Below are positions 1 through 7,561 of a DNA stretch of 9,564 nucleotides, piece after piece. The position numbers and the translations under genes were made by a program. How positions within the stretch are numbered: the stretch's first letter is position 1; each line of letters opens with the position of its first letter. The notes below the pieces were generated by a model. That model was given only the letters and a program-made list of their open reading frames with translations. It had not been told where the DNA came from and made no database searches. The DNA is from CAZEGV01 sp964511645 (GTDB taxonomy: Bacteria; Bacteroidota; Bacteroidia; Cytophagales; JAAEPT01): positions 1-9,564 of the forward strand of contig CAZEGV010000083.1 in the NCBI GenBank assembly GCA_964511645.1, in the 5' to 3' direction.

Positions 1-2461
1 TTTGGGATACAGTAATAGTCTTATTAATAGGTACGCAAATGTCTTCACTGCCTGTTGATGATAGAGTGACTGTACCGGGATTATTGCATGAAGGGGCACA
101 GACTACGTCTTTCACTACTACTACAGTGTCTTTAAGTATGCATAAAGGATTACTAGAGTGGGTTGCTGTAATGGTGTATGTTATGTCTTGAGAGTTAGAT
201 ATATTTGCTGTTCCTGTGGTGTTAATAGGGGTGTTGATTAAGCTTGTAAGACTTGGAGTCCAGTTAAAAATGTAAGAATCAGGGATGTAAGGACATTCTG
301 CTACGTATGTACCTGCATGGTCTGGAGAGTTTATGCTAGCTCCCCCACCAAGTGAATAGGACTTATGGACAATGTCATTGTTTTCGTCAAAAACGGTAAA
401 CCTAAAGTTAGATAAGGATACAGCACCTGAGGTTGGAATAACTGAAATATAAAAGTCTAAAGTTTCACCATTATTCAAAGAAAAAGTTTCTGAAACAGTA
501 CTACTCATGTCGTTTTGAAGTAATTGGCCACCACTTCCACCTGCTGGACTAATTTGGGCAAATGTTACACGCTCCCATCCAGATTCATTTGCTGTAGTGT
601 CAGCAGGGGAGGGCCAACCAAATATAACAGGGGAAACTTCAACCCGAAATGGACAAGGTGCTGGGAGTTCTATTAGTTCTCCTTGTAGGGTTGCTTCGCA
701 GCCAGTAATGTCTAAAATTGAAGCTTCAATTTTTTCGTTAATGTCAGTGTCAAAGTTTATCGTTATTGAGGTAAAGGCTTTACAATTGACATTAGTTAAA
801 TCAACAACTTCAATACTGTACACCCCGTCTATTAAATCCGTTAAAGAGATTGATGTAGATGTAGAAGAGATAGTGCCTGATACATTTCCATCTGATGTTA
901 TACCAGTGTAATTTATTTGATAGTTATTAGATGAGTTATTAGATATCGTTAGATTGGCAATTCCTCCAGGCATACCTTTGCAAGGCGTGTTTGTAGGTGT
1001 TCCATTTAAAATGATTCCACATCCATTACTACAATCCTCTACAATTACGGTAACTTCACACCTTGCTTTCCAGCACCCTTTACTATTACAAGTTTCGAAC
1101 AAATAAGAGTATGTACCTGCTACGGGGGGAGTTTCTACTATGTCTCTAGTTGTTGCGAAAGGTGTAGCACTACCGTTTTTATACCACTTAAATGTTATGT
1201 CTGCAGACTCTCCTCCGTCGACAATACCTTTAATTTCATAAGACTTACCCAAACATATTGTGTCTAGTCCTTGAAGTTCACCGTGTCCAATTGGAACAAA
1301 TTCTCCCCAAGGCTCATCCTTTCCATCCCAATTATGATTGTTACCACCATTAAAGATAGATAGTCTCATTGGGTCTTCTACTGGTAGGTTTAAAATTAAC
1401 TCGTCTATTAGAGGTCCTAGTTGCCTAAAGGGAATTGGATTTGTAATTAATCCTGCTATTTGAATAAAACTTTGTTTTACGTTAGATGTAATAGTGGCCC
1501 ATTGAATAGGTGAAAATTCATGATAAAAAGGTTTTAGAATGTCTAAGTAGTTAACTACCGTATCCCAATAAATATTTTCATTGAAATATCCGTCAAAAGA
1601 GCTTAATCCTCCAGGATAGTCACCATGGCTTGTTAAGTTCTTTAGAGTAGACATCATCTTACCTGCCTTTTTGATGTATTTAGCATCTCCTAGAGACCCA
1701 AAATTGGGCCAGTTTGTATTAGTTTGAAGAGCAACTCTATTGTTGTATAAGTAAGAAAGTTGTTGGGATCTAAATTGTATCATTTGAGCATTGTGAAATG
1801 ACGCAAAAACTTTATGTACAGCTAAGGGATCAGCCGCACCTCGAGCTATTTCATAGGGGTCTATGCCGTACTTATATCTTGACCGTTGTGTTTTCATTGT
1901 CATTTCATAAGCAAGCATTAATGCTCCACGTTCATAGTGGTGGTTAAAGTAGAAGTGAGCATTCGGTTCCGTCATCCTCTGAGGATAGTCTTGTCTTATT
2001 TCTCCAGCTGCACTGATGTATAATCCTCCATTTTCAAATTGAAAACATCCATCTTGATTAAATATAGCATTAGTATTAGCTATATTTAGCGGTTGTTCCC
2101 CTGCGTCCCAATTTGTGTTTGGAATACAAGCACTTTGAGTTTCCTTACCTGCGATAGAAAGCCAGAAATCCATTTCTATTCCATCGGGAGCATTAATAGA
2201 ATTTCGTAAGTAATTTCTAGCATGAGCAATAGATAATGCCCAAGTATATCTATTGTTTGGGATATAAACATTTACAACCTGTCCCGGCAGAACATTATCG
2301 ACCTTACCCTCTGGTAATAACAATTCTCCAGAATCATAAAAACAATTTCTATCAAAAAAATAATAAGAAGGAATTGAAGGAATTAAAACCTTGGGTGGTA
2401 TCTGCCCCCAAGACCCAATAATAAAACCAACCCCCAGTAATAAAGTAAATAACTTCTTCAT
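1..2461 (-). CDS. Large secreted multidomain protein with Ig-like/SprB-like repeats, 3' end outside the window
   Basis: The frame is open without a stop from an ATG at 2461 down to base 1, giving 820 residues and running off the window. Residues 1-20 form a clear Sec signal peptide: KK, a hydrophobic core, then a GSWGQ cleavage region. Residues about 60-375 are a globular, mostly helical region with no repeats; it contains a helix ending in GKET (E107) and then GCFQFE at 138-143. After a WDGKDEPWG segment (378-386) the protein turns into Thr/Ser/Asn-rich beta domains: an Ig-like domain with cysteines (about 395-477), a SprB-like repeat (about 480-570, TPCKG to DGVYSIEVVD), a further beta domain (about 605-725) and another Ig-like stretch (730-790). 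This architecture is typical of surface or secreted proteins of Bacteroidota, which usually end in a type IX sorting domain; that end cannot be seen here. Function is unknown; adhesin or cell-wall-active enzyme are both possible. Existence of the gene is near certain. Confidence 0.93.
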   Translation of the reverse strand, partial: MKKLFTLLLGVGFIIGSWGQIPPKVLIPSIPSYYFFDRNCFYDSGELLLPEGKVDNVLPGQVVNVYIPNNRYTWALSIAHARNYLRNSINAPDGIEMDFWLSIAGKETQSACIPNTNWDAGEQPLNIANTNAIFNQDGCFQFENGGLYISAAGEIRQDYPQRMTEPNAHFYFNHHYERGALMLAYEMTMKTQRSRYKYGIDPYEIARGAADPLAVHKVFASFHNAQMIQFRSQQLSYLYNNRVALQTNTNWPNFGSLGDAKYIKKAGKMMSTLKNLTSHGDYPGGLSSFDGYFNENIYWDTVVNYLDILKPFYHEFSPIQWATITSNVKQSFIQIAGLITNPIPFRQLGPLIDELILNLPVEDPMRLSIFNGGNNHNWDGKDEPWGEFVPIGHGELQGLDTICLGKSYEIKGIVDGGESADITFKWYKNGSATPFATTRDIVETPPVAGTYSYLFETCNSKGCWKARCEVTVIVEDCSNGCGIILNGTPTNTPCKGMPGGIANLTISNNSSNNYQINYTGITSDGNVSGTISSTSTSISLTDLIDGVYSIEVVDLTNVNCKAFTSITINFDTDINEKIEASILDITGCEATLQGELIELPAPCPFRVEVSPVIFGWPSPADTTANESGWERVTFAQISPAGGSGGQLLQNDMSSTVSETFSLNNGETLDFYISVIPTSGAVSLSNFRFTVFDENNDIVHKSYSLGGGASINSPDHAGTYVAECPYIPDSYIFNWTPSLTSLINTPINTTGTANISNSQDITYTITATHSSNPLCILKDTVVVVKDVVCAPSCNNPGTVTLSSTGSEDICVPINKTITVSQ

Positions 2462-2539
2462 CTAATATAATGTTTGAAATGATAATGACGTGTACCTTGT
2501 AATATCTTTAAGGCATACTTATGTAACCCCTAAAGTAAC

Positions 2540-2570
2540 AAAAAAAGCCCGATTTCGCTAAAAATTGGGC
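2540..2570 (-). terminator. Intrinsic terminator of lysA
   Basis: Read on the minus strand, a 9-bp stem (GCCCAATTT with AAATCGGGC, one G-T wobble, arms 2562-2570 and 2547-2555) closes a 6-nt loop. A run of Ts follows immediately (2541-2546). It lies 25 nt after the lysA stop codon and upstream of the next minus-strand gene, so it should end lysA transcription and separate the two units. Confidence 0.85.
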
Positions 2571-2595
2571 GTAATAGATTATCTTTTAATAACTG

Positions 2596-3834
2596 TTATA
2601 GGTTGATTTCGACCTGGTTGTATAATAATGCGTCAAACTCTTCTCTTTTTCGGATAAGAAAAGTTTCTTTATTCCATACTAAAACTTCTGCTGGCTTTAA
2701 TCTTGAGTTAAAATTAGAACTCATCTCAAAGCCATAAGCACCTGCATTTTTGAATACAAGGATGTCTTTTTCTTTGGTTTCTGCTAAAGGTCTATTTGAG
2801 GCAAAGGTGTCTGTTTCACAAATATGCCCAACTATATCGTATATTTTTTCTTTACCTTTGGGGTTGCTGGCATTTATGATGTCGTGATGTGCGTCATAAA
2901 GCATAGGTCTAATTAGGTGATTAAAACCACTATTGACCCCGATAAAGGTACAGGCGGGGCTTTCTTTGATGAGATTAGTTTTTACTACAAAATGCCCACT
3001 ATCTGAAACTAAGAATTTCCCAGGTTCAAACCACATTTCTAAATCACGCCCGTAGTCTTTGCAAAAGGCTTTAAATGCTACAGACATTTTTTTTCCTACT
3101 CGCTCTATATTGGTTACTGGTGCGTTTTCTTCATAAGCTACTTTGAAGCCACTACCAAAGTCTAAGAATTTTAAATCAGGGAATTTTTTGGCAGCATCAA
3201 ATAATACCTTTGCTCCACGTAAAAATACGTCTGCATCTAATATATCGGACCCTGTGTGGATATGTAAGCCTTCTATTGTAATATTATATTGGTTGATTAT
3301 GGTTAGCATTTCTTCAAATTGAAGATATGAAATCCCGAATTTAGACCCGATATGTCCTACTTGTATATTGGCATTGCCTCCAGCTTGTATATGTGGATTG
3401 ATACGTATACATATTGCTTGGTTGCTACCGTATTTCTCCCCTATTTTTTGTAGGTAAGGAATGTTGTCAATATTAATATGAACGCCTATTTTGATAGCTT
3501 CTTCTATTTCCGAAAATGCTACGCAGTTGGGTGTGTATATAATTTCATTTGGTTTAAACCCTGCTTTTAGGGCTAGTTTGATTTCGTTGATGCAAACAGT
3601 GTCGATACCTGCGTTGGTGTGTTTGCGGATAAGTTTAAGGATATTAATATTTGTAAGTGCTTTGCAGGCGTATTTAAGGTTTAGCTTAATGTCGCTATCA
3701 AAAGCATTGAATAAATGATTATATTGATTGACAATTGTTTGTCCGTCATATACATAAGTAGGAGTTCCGAATTGTGTAGCTATGTCTAGCACGGGAATGT
3801 TCCCTATCGTAAATTGTCCGTTTACAAATTCCAT
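2596..3834 (-). CDS. lysA: Diaminopimelate decarboxylase (LysA)
   Basis: A PLP enzyme that decarboxylates meso-diaminopimelate to L-lysine, the last step of lysine synthesis, in the cytoplasm. The 412 residues match the normal length of the family. The N-terminal alanine-racemase-like barrel carries the PLP lysine in KYACKALTN (K58), the HIHTGSD motif (191-197), the glycine-rich phosphate loop DFGSGF (225-230) and EPGKF (270-274). The C-terminal beta domain has the substrate-site CETD (339-342), and GAYG (365-368) is followed by MSSNFNSR. All key residues expected for LysA are present. The start is an ATG preceded by a purely A/G stretch and no obvious Shine-Dalgarno site, as is usual in this phylum. 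The gene stands alone, with a 222-nt leader region upstream and its own terminator downstream. A related polyamine-pathway decarboxylase is the alternative, but the motif set favours LysA. Confidence 0.95.
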   Translation of the reverse strand: MEFVNGQFTIGNIPVLDIATQFGTPTYVYDGQTIVNQYNHLFNAFDSDIKLNLKYACKALTNINILKLIRKHTNAGIDTVCINEIKLALKAGFKPNEIIYTPNCVAFSEIEEAIKIGVHINIDNIPYLQKIGEKYGSNQAICIRINPHIQAGGNANIQVGHIGSKFGISYLQFEEMLTIINQYNITIEGLHIHTGSDILDADVFLRGAKVLFDAAKKFPDLKFLDFGSGFKVAYEENAPVTNIERVGKKMSVAFKAFCKDYGRDLEMWFEPGKFLVSDSGHFVVKTNLIKESPACTFIGVNSGFNHLIRPMLYDAHHDIINASNPKGKEKIYDIVGHICETDTFASNRPLAETKEKDILVFKNAGAYGFEMSSNFNSRLKPAEVLVWNKETFLIRKREEFDALLYNQVEINL

Positions 3835-3907
3835 TTTTTTTTCTTTTATACAGATTAATACTAGCTACAAACTTGATAAAAAAAAAAATAAAAAACTAGG
3901 AGCTTAT

Positions 3908-3928
3908 AAAAGTCGTAAGACTTTTTTT
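3908..3928. terminator. Small hairpin flanked by A and T runs, possible bidirectional terminator
   Basis: A perfect 7-bp stem, AAAAGTC (3908-3914) with GACTTTT (3919-3925), closes a GTAA loop. On the plus strand it is followed by more Ts, up to 3928; on the minus strand the T run is only four. The only transcription expected to reach it is minus-strand readthrough from the thioredoxin-like gene, about 130 nt upstream. It may help insulate lysA, but the stem is short and mostly A-T. Confidence 0.4.
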
Positions 3929-3997
3929 GCGTCAGTAGACGGATATTATTCGTGGAAATCATTCTCGATTTTTTTTTCAGGAAGATTGGGAACAAAA

Positions 3998-4042
3998 AGC
4001 CCGACGGCATGAGCCATCTTTTTGGTGAATGTGGAAACGCCC
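3998..4042 (-). repeat. 45-bp intergenic repeat, copy 1
   Basis: Read on the minus strand, this element begins GGGCGTTTCCACATTC and ends GTCGGGCT. It aligns without gaps to 9428-9472 on the plus strand, with 39 of 45 bases identical by my count. It starts 14 nt after the stop codon of the thioredoxin-like gene and has the same orientation as that gene. Inside it GATGGC and GCCGTC pair around a TCAT loop (4003-4018). The end of the element runs into five Ts, so it may also act as a terminator. I recall similar GGGCGTT...GTCGGGCT elements between genes in other Bacteroidota, but cannot check that here. Confidence 0.75.
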
Positions 4043-4056
4043 TAAAAGCGAAAGGT

Positions 4057-4614
4057 TTAGTATTTCCATTTGATGTTGCAACCCATAGAAGGCTTTTGTG
4101 TATCGGTGTTTGTTTTGTTTTCTAAAAGACAGTTTAAGGCATTCCGTAGGTCTTTACCTGTAGAGGGGGTGTTTTGATGTGGTCGTGCATCATCTAGTTG
4201 TCCTCTGTATGTGCATTGTTTGTTATTGTCAAATAGGTAAAAATCAGGGGTGCAAGCAGCGTCATAAGCTTTGGCGATGTTTTGTGTTTCATCGTATAGG
4301 TAGGGGAAATCGAGTTTTGATTTTTGAAATAGCTGTTTCATTTTTTCTGGGGAGTCCTCGGGATACTGCTCTATGTCGTTACTGTTAATGGCTATAAATT
4401 GAATGTTTTTGTTTTTGTAATCATGATAGAGGTCTTGGATACTTTGGTGTAAGTGAATAACGAAGGGGCAGTGGTTGCAAATGAACATAATGACATATCC
4501 TTTTTTGTTTTGGACGGTGTTAAAATCTAATACCTTATTATTGGTTACGTCAAGGAGAGAGAAGTCGGGTGCTTCTGTCCCTAAGGGCATCATGTTAGAG
4601 GTGGTTTTTGCCAT
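4057..4614 (-). CDS. Thioredoxin-like/AhpC-TSA (redoxin) family protein
   Basis: A 185-residue thioredoxin-fold protein. MPLGTEAPDFSLLDV (9-23) is the usual redoxin entry. The redox motif CNHC is at 46-49, in the context FICNHCPFVIHLH. The cis-proline side of the fold is CTPDFYLFD (121-129). Extra cysteines at 134, 162 and 179 are visible, and the C-terminus PSMGCNIKWKY is characteristic of this thioredoxin subfamily. There is no signal peptide, so it is expected in the cytoplasm. It probably acts as a thiol-disulfide reductase or peroxidase-like protein; the substrate is not known. Its ATG lies 1 nt after the stop codon of the upstream J-domain gene, which suggests translational coupling. 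It is the last gene of the minus-strand cluster and is followed at once by the 45-bp repeat. Confidence 0.9.
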   Translation of the reverse strand: MAKTTSNMMPLGTEAPDFSLLDVTNNKVLDFNTVQNKKGYVIMFICNHCPFVIHLHQSIQDLYHDYKNKNIQFIAINSNDIEQYPEDSPEKMKQLFQKSKLDFPYLYDETQNIAKAYDAACTPDFYLFDNNKQCTYRGQLDDARPHQNTPSTGKDLRNALNCLLENKTNTDTQKPSMGCNIKWKY

Positions 4615-4615
4615 T

Positions 4616-5128
4616 TTAGTAGTTTTTGTTGGGGTTGTATTTTGATTTTACTCCTATAGTGTATATGATTGCACATATTATTATTATGATAAAACAAGTG
4701 ATAAATATAGGGGTGTTTAGTTTCTTTTCTTCTATGAAAAAAGTAAGTGGAATACCGAGTATCGACAGACTAAGCATAGATATTGCAAGTGTTTTGATGT
4801 ATTGAATACGGGCATCTTGCATCGCTGTGAATTTTTCGTAGTTGGGATTTGTTTTTTTCTTTTTCTTAGGAGTGTGGTATGCTTTTTTTGTTTTGTTAAA
4901 AAAAACTTTTTGTTGTTCTTGAATGGCTTGAAGTTGAATGAGGTCTTCGGTAGAGTATTTCATCAACGTTTCGTAGGCATTTCTTATTTTCAAGAATTCT
5001 ATTTGTGCATTAGGGTGCTTAGAAATATCGGGGTGCAATATCTTTGCTTTTACTCTAAAAGCTCTTTTTATTTCGTTTTTAGAAGTGTAAGGTTGTAATC
5101 CTAGTGTAAAATAGTAGTTCAAAATCAT
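4616..5128 (-). CDS. J-domain (DnaJ-like) protein with two C-terminal membrane segments
   Basis: A 170-residue protein. Residues 3 to about 62 form a J domain: YYFTLGLQPYTSKNEIKRAF, the HPD tripeptide (32-34) needed to stimulate Hsp70 ATPase activity, and the final helix ending in IRNAYETLM. A charged, lysine-rich linker follows (about 63-105, with a KKKKKK stretch). Two hydrophobic segments (about 111-132 and 140-160) are separated by a short EEKK loop, which predicts a hairpin in the inner membrane with the J domain in the cytoplasm. It lacks the Gly/Phe and zinc-finger regions of true DnaJ, so it is a specialised co-chaperone that would recruit DnaK to the membrane. The client is unknown. 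The gene starts 52 nt after pbpC and ends 1 nt before the thioredoxin-like gene. Confidence 0.88.
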   Translation of the reverse strand: MILNYYFTLGLQPYTSKNEIKRAFRVKAKILHPDISKHPNAQIEFLKIRNAYETLMKYSTEDLIQLQAIQEQQKVFFNKTKKAYHTPKKKKKTNPNYEKFTAMQDARIQYIKTLAISMLSLSILGIPLTFFIEEKKLNTPIFITCFIIIIICAIIYTIGVKSKYNPNKNY

Positions 5129-5180
5129 AAACTTTTAATGATAACATTATAACGAGAACTATCCAAAAGGTTACACTGAT

Positions 5181-7544
5181 TTAATTCTTGGTTTCTGATA
5201 AAATTTGGAAAGCAACACTTTTACTTTCACCTATATTGTCTACTACGGTGAGTATATGGTTTCCTTTGCTAATGTCTAATACAATTTCATGTGATTGTGT
5301 GGTACTGGTGTGATATTGTTGGTCTATATGCCAAAATAAAGTGGCGTTAGGGTCGTTGTGTTTGGCTTTAAATATTACACTTGATTTGTTGCCGTCAATT
5401 CCGATAGGGATGTAAATTTTTGTACCAACATTGGGGTAGGTGATACTGAGGTTAGTTGTGCTAATGGTTTCGCATTCGGGAGAGAATGGTGGTTTTGGTT
5501 TGTATTCGGGGTGGTGACTTTTGTAATACCATTCTTGCTGTGGTGGGAGTATGAAATAGCTTTTGTGAAGCATTTCGGTGGGGGAGTAGCAAGTACTATT
5601 GACTTGTTGTGTTTGTTCTTTGTTGAGGTGTAATAGTTGACAATGTGGGCAACTAGAGTTATTGAGTCCCATTTTTGTAGTTTGTATAGTGTCCTTGAAC
5701 TCACAATGAGGCAAGGCAATATGCCCTGATTGTTTACAAATAATAATATTGTGTAGTGCATCGTAGGGAGGAGTGAACCAAGTATTTTTTTTGGAAATAG
5801 TATTGAATATGTCAAACATAATAGGTCCGGCGGCCCTAGCGCCAATGATGTTGGGTCTTCCTTCTCCATCTGCGTTACCTACCCAAGTGACGACTACAAA
5901 TTCGGGGCTAATGCCTACTGCCCAAGCATCTCTAAATCCAAAGCTCGTACCTGTTTTCCAAGCAATTTTTTGTTTAGACGAGAAATTCCTCCAGAATTGT
6001 TCTTGCCCAGGTCTGTTTACTTCTAGCATAGCATCAAAAGTATTCCAGATGGCTGCTACATCAAGGTAAGCTTGATCGGTATATTGTATGTTTCTGTCGG
6101 TTTGTTTGTAAGTGATATTCCTGAATTGTTGTACATCTACTTTCCCACTTTGTAATTCAAAATCAATTAGACTTCTTGCCATATTGCTATAAATTCTCCC
6201 TAAATCCCAGATTGTTGTTTCTGCTCCTCCTAAGATGAGTGATAGTCCATAATGTGAACTAGGCTTGTTTAGCGTACTGAACCCCATTTTTTTGAGCCTG
6301 AAATAAAATTTTTGGTAAGAATATTTTTGAAGAAGGTAAGTAAAAGGGATGTTGAGTGATTGAGCTAAGGCTGATTGTGCCTTTACACTTCCTTTGTATG
6401 ATTTATCGTAATTTTTGGGAGAGAAATTATGAAAATACATAGGGATATCAGGGATTAATTGGCTCGGAGTTAACTTGCCTTCATCAATCATGATGCTATA
6501 TAATATTGGTTTGATGATGCTTCCTGTACTTCTATGTGCATGTATCATATCTACTTGGCAACTGTTTATTTGCTTACAATCAGGGATGTTGCCTACGTAG
6601 GCTACAATCTTGCCTGTGCTGGGTCGTATGACTAAAGCTGCCATGTTTTCTATTCCATTATCTTGCAGTCTGTGGATATGTTGTTTGAGTATATGGTTTG
6701 CTTTTTTTTGTAAGGAACGTTCAATTGTTGTTTTTACGATACTGTTGTGATTGTTTTTTCTGTTTTCTTCTAATAAGTGAGGTGTATAAGAGGGGAGTGG
6801 AAGTGGCTTGTTCGGAAGATTTTCTGTGATAGCAAGCTTATAGGTGAGTTTTTCTATCACACCATTATTTTCTAATGATTTTAATAAACGGTTTCTTTTT
6901 TGAAGTAATTTTTTTCTATTTTTTCCAGGATGAATAAGAGCTGGACTATTAGGAAGCACAGCTAGAGTTGCTACTTCTGCCCATGATAAGCTGTATACAT
7001 TCCGCCCGTAATATTTCCAAGCAGCAGCATCCATGCCTACTACATTACCTCCATAAGGCGTATTGCAGAGGTAGAGGGCTAGTATCTTGGCTTTAGAGTA
7101 CCTTAATTCTAGTCTTGTGGCAAGTATTATTTCAATGATTTTTTCGATGATAGTTCGGGCTTGTCCTTTGCGGTGCATACGGATAACTTGCATTGAGATT
7201 GTACTCGCACCGCTTACTATTTTGTTTTTGTTAAAGTTTTGTTTGATTGCTCTCCCTAGGGCTAAAAAATCTATGCCAATATGCTTGTAGAATCGTTTGT
7301 CTTCAAAAGTAATGATAGCTTGACTAAGTTTATCTGGGAGGCTATCGTTGTGCGGAAATCTCCATTGCTCGTCAGTAGCTATTCTAGCACCAAGTAGCTG
7401 TCCATTAGCGTCCTCTAGTACTGTGGAATATTGCTTGGGGAATAATGCAGTTGGCAAGCAGAAATAATACCAAATACCTAAGATAATTACTATACTACTA
7501 GTAACTATTTTGATAGATAAAGTATGTTTTCTTATAAAATTCAC
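5181..7544 (-). CDS. pbpC: Penicillin-binding protein 1C (bifunctional glycosyltransferase/transpeptidase)
   Basis: A 787-residue class A penicillin-binding protein that polymerises lipid II and crosslinks peptidoglycan on the outer face of the inner membrane. One N-terminal membrane anchor is visible (about 10-30). The GT51 domain carries EDKRFYKH with catalytic E81, GASTISMQVIRM (112-123) and the later RLELRYSKAKIL helix. The transpeptidase domain has SIIK (nucleophile S342, K345), the SLN motif (396-398) and KTG (530-532) followed by DAWAVG. A cysteine-bearing linker (C603, C614, C632, C635, C652, C691) leads to a C-terminal beta domain (about 700-785) that fits the BiPBP_C domain marking PBP1C. 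All catalytic residues are intact. The start is GTG at 7544: an in-frame TAA lies 9 nt upstream of it and there is no ATG between. It follows gpsA after 17 nt, so co-transcription is likely. Confidence 0.95.
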   Translation of the reverse strand: MNFIRKHTLSIKIVTSSIVIILGIWYYFCLPTALFPKQYSTVLEDANGQLLGARIATDEQWRFPHNDSLPDKLSQAIITFEDKRFYKHIGIDFLALGRAIKQNFNKNKIVSGASTISMQVIRMHRKGQARTIIEKIIEIILATRLELRYSKAKILALYLCNTPYGGNVVGMDAAAWKYYGRNVYSLSWAEVATLAVLPNSPALIHPGKNRKKLLQKRNRLLKSLENNGVIEKLTYKLAITENLPNKPLPLPSYTPHLLEENRKNNHNSIVKTTIERSLQKKANHILKQHIHRLQDNGIENMAALVIRPSTGKIVAYVGNIPDCKQINSCQVDMIHAHRSTGSIIKPILYSIMIDEGKLTPSQLIPDIPMYFHNFSPKNYDKSYKGSVKAQSALAQSLNIPFTYLLQKYSYQKFYFRLKKMGFSTLNKPSSHYGLSLILGGAETTIWDLGRIYSNMARSLIDFELQSGKVDVQQFRNITYKQTDRNIQYTDQAYLDVAAIWNTFDAMLEVNRPGQEQFWRNFSSKQKIAWKTGTSFGFRDAWAVGISPEFVVVTWVGNADGEGRPNIIGARAAGPIMFDIFNTISKKNTWFTPPYDALHNIIICKQSGHIALPHCEFKDTIQTTKMGLNNSSCPHCQLLHLNKEQTQQVNSTCYSPTEMLHKSYFILPPQQEWYYKSHHPEYKPKPPFSPECETISTTNLSITYPNVGTKIYIPIGIDGNKSSVIFKAKHNDPNATLFWHIDQQYHTSTTQSHEIVLDISKGNHILTVVDNIGESKSVAFQILSETKN

Positions 7545-7561
7545 CCAGCTATTTTATGATA

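Noticed and set aside
597..911. Plus-strand open frame of about 104 codons inside the secreted-protein gene
   Set aside because: It lies antisense to a continuous 820-codon frame with a signal peptide and recognisable repeats. Its protein is low in complexity and has no recognisable domain. The same applies to the short plus-strand frame at 2236-2421.
2530..2537. TACTTTAG on the minus strand as a -7 element for the secreted-protein gene
   Set aside because: One mismatch to TAnnTTTG, but its -33 partner would fall inside the lysA terminator stem and no TTG is there.
3868..3875. CAAGTTTG on the minus strand as a -7 element for lysA
   Set aside because: It differs from TAnnTTTG by one base and would give a leader of about 30 nt, but no TTG element lies at the right distance upstream in the surrounding A/T runs. 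Too weak to call.
3782..4012. Plus-strand open frame spanning the lysA start and the upstream gap
   Set aside because: It overlaps the 5' end of lysA and the repeat, is Lys/Phe-rich from homopolymer runs, and has no family features.
3835..4056. Possible tRNA or small RNA gene in the 222-nt gap
   Set aside because: I found no cloverleaf arms or conserved T-loop; the gap is explained by the 45-bp repeat, a small hairpin and A/T runs.
5375..5869. 164-codon minus-strand frame within pbpC
   Set aside because: It overlaps pbpC in another frame; pbpC has intact catalytic motifs on both sides, so this is a shadow frame and not evidence of a frameshift.
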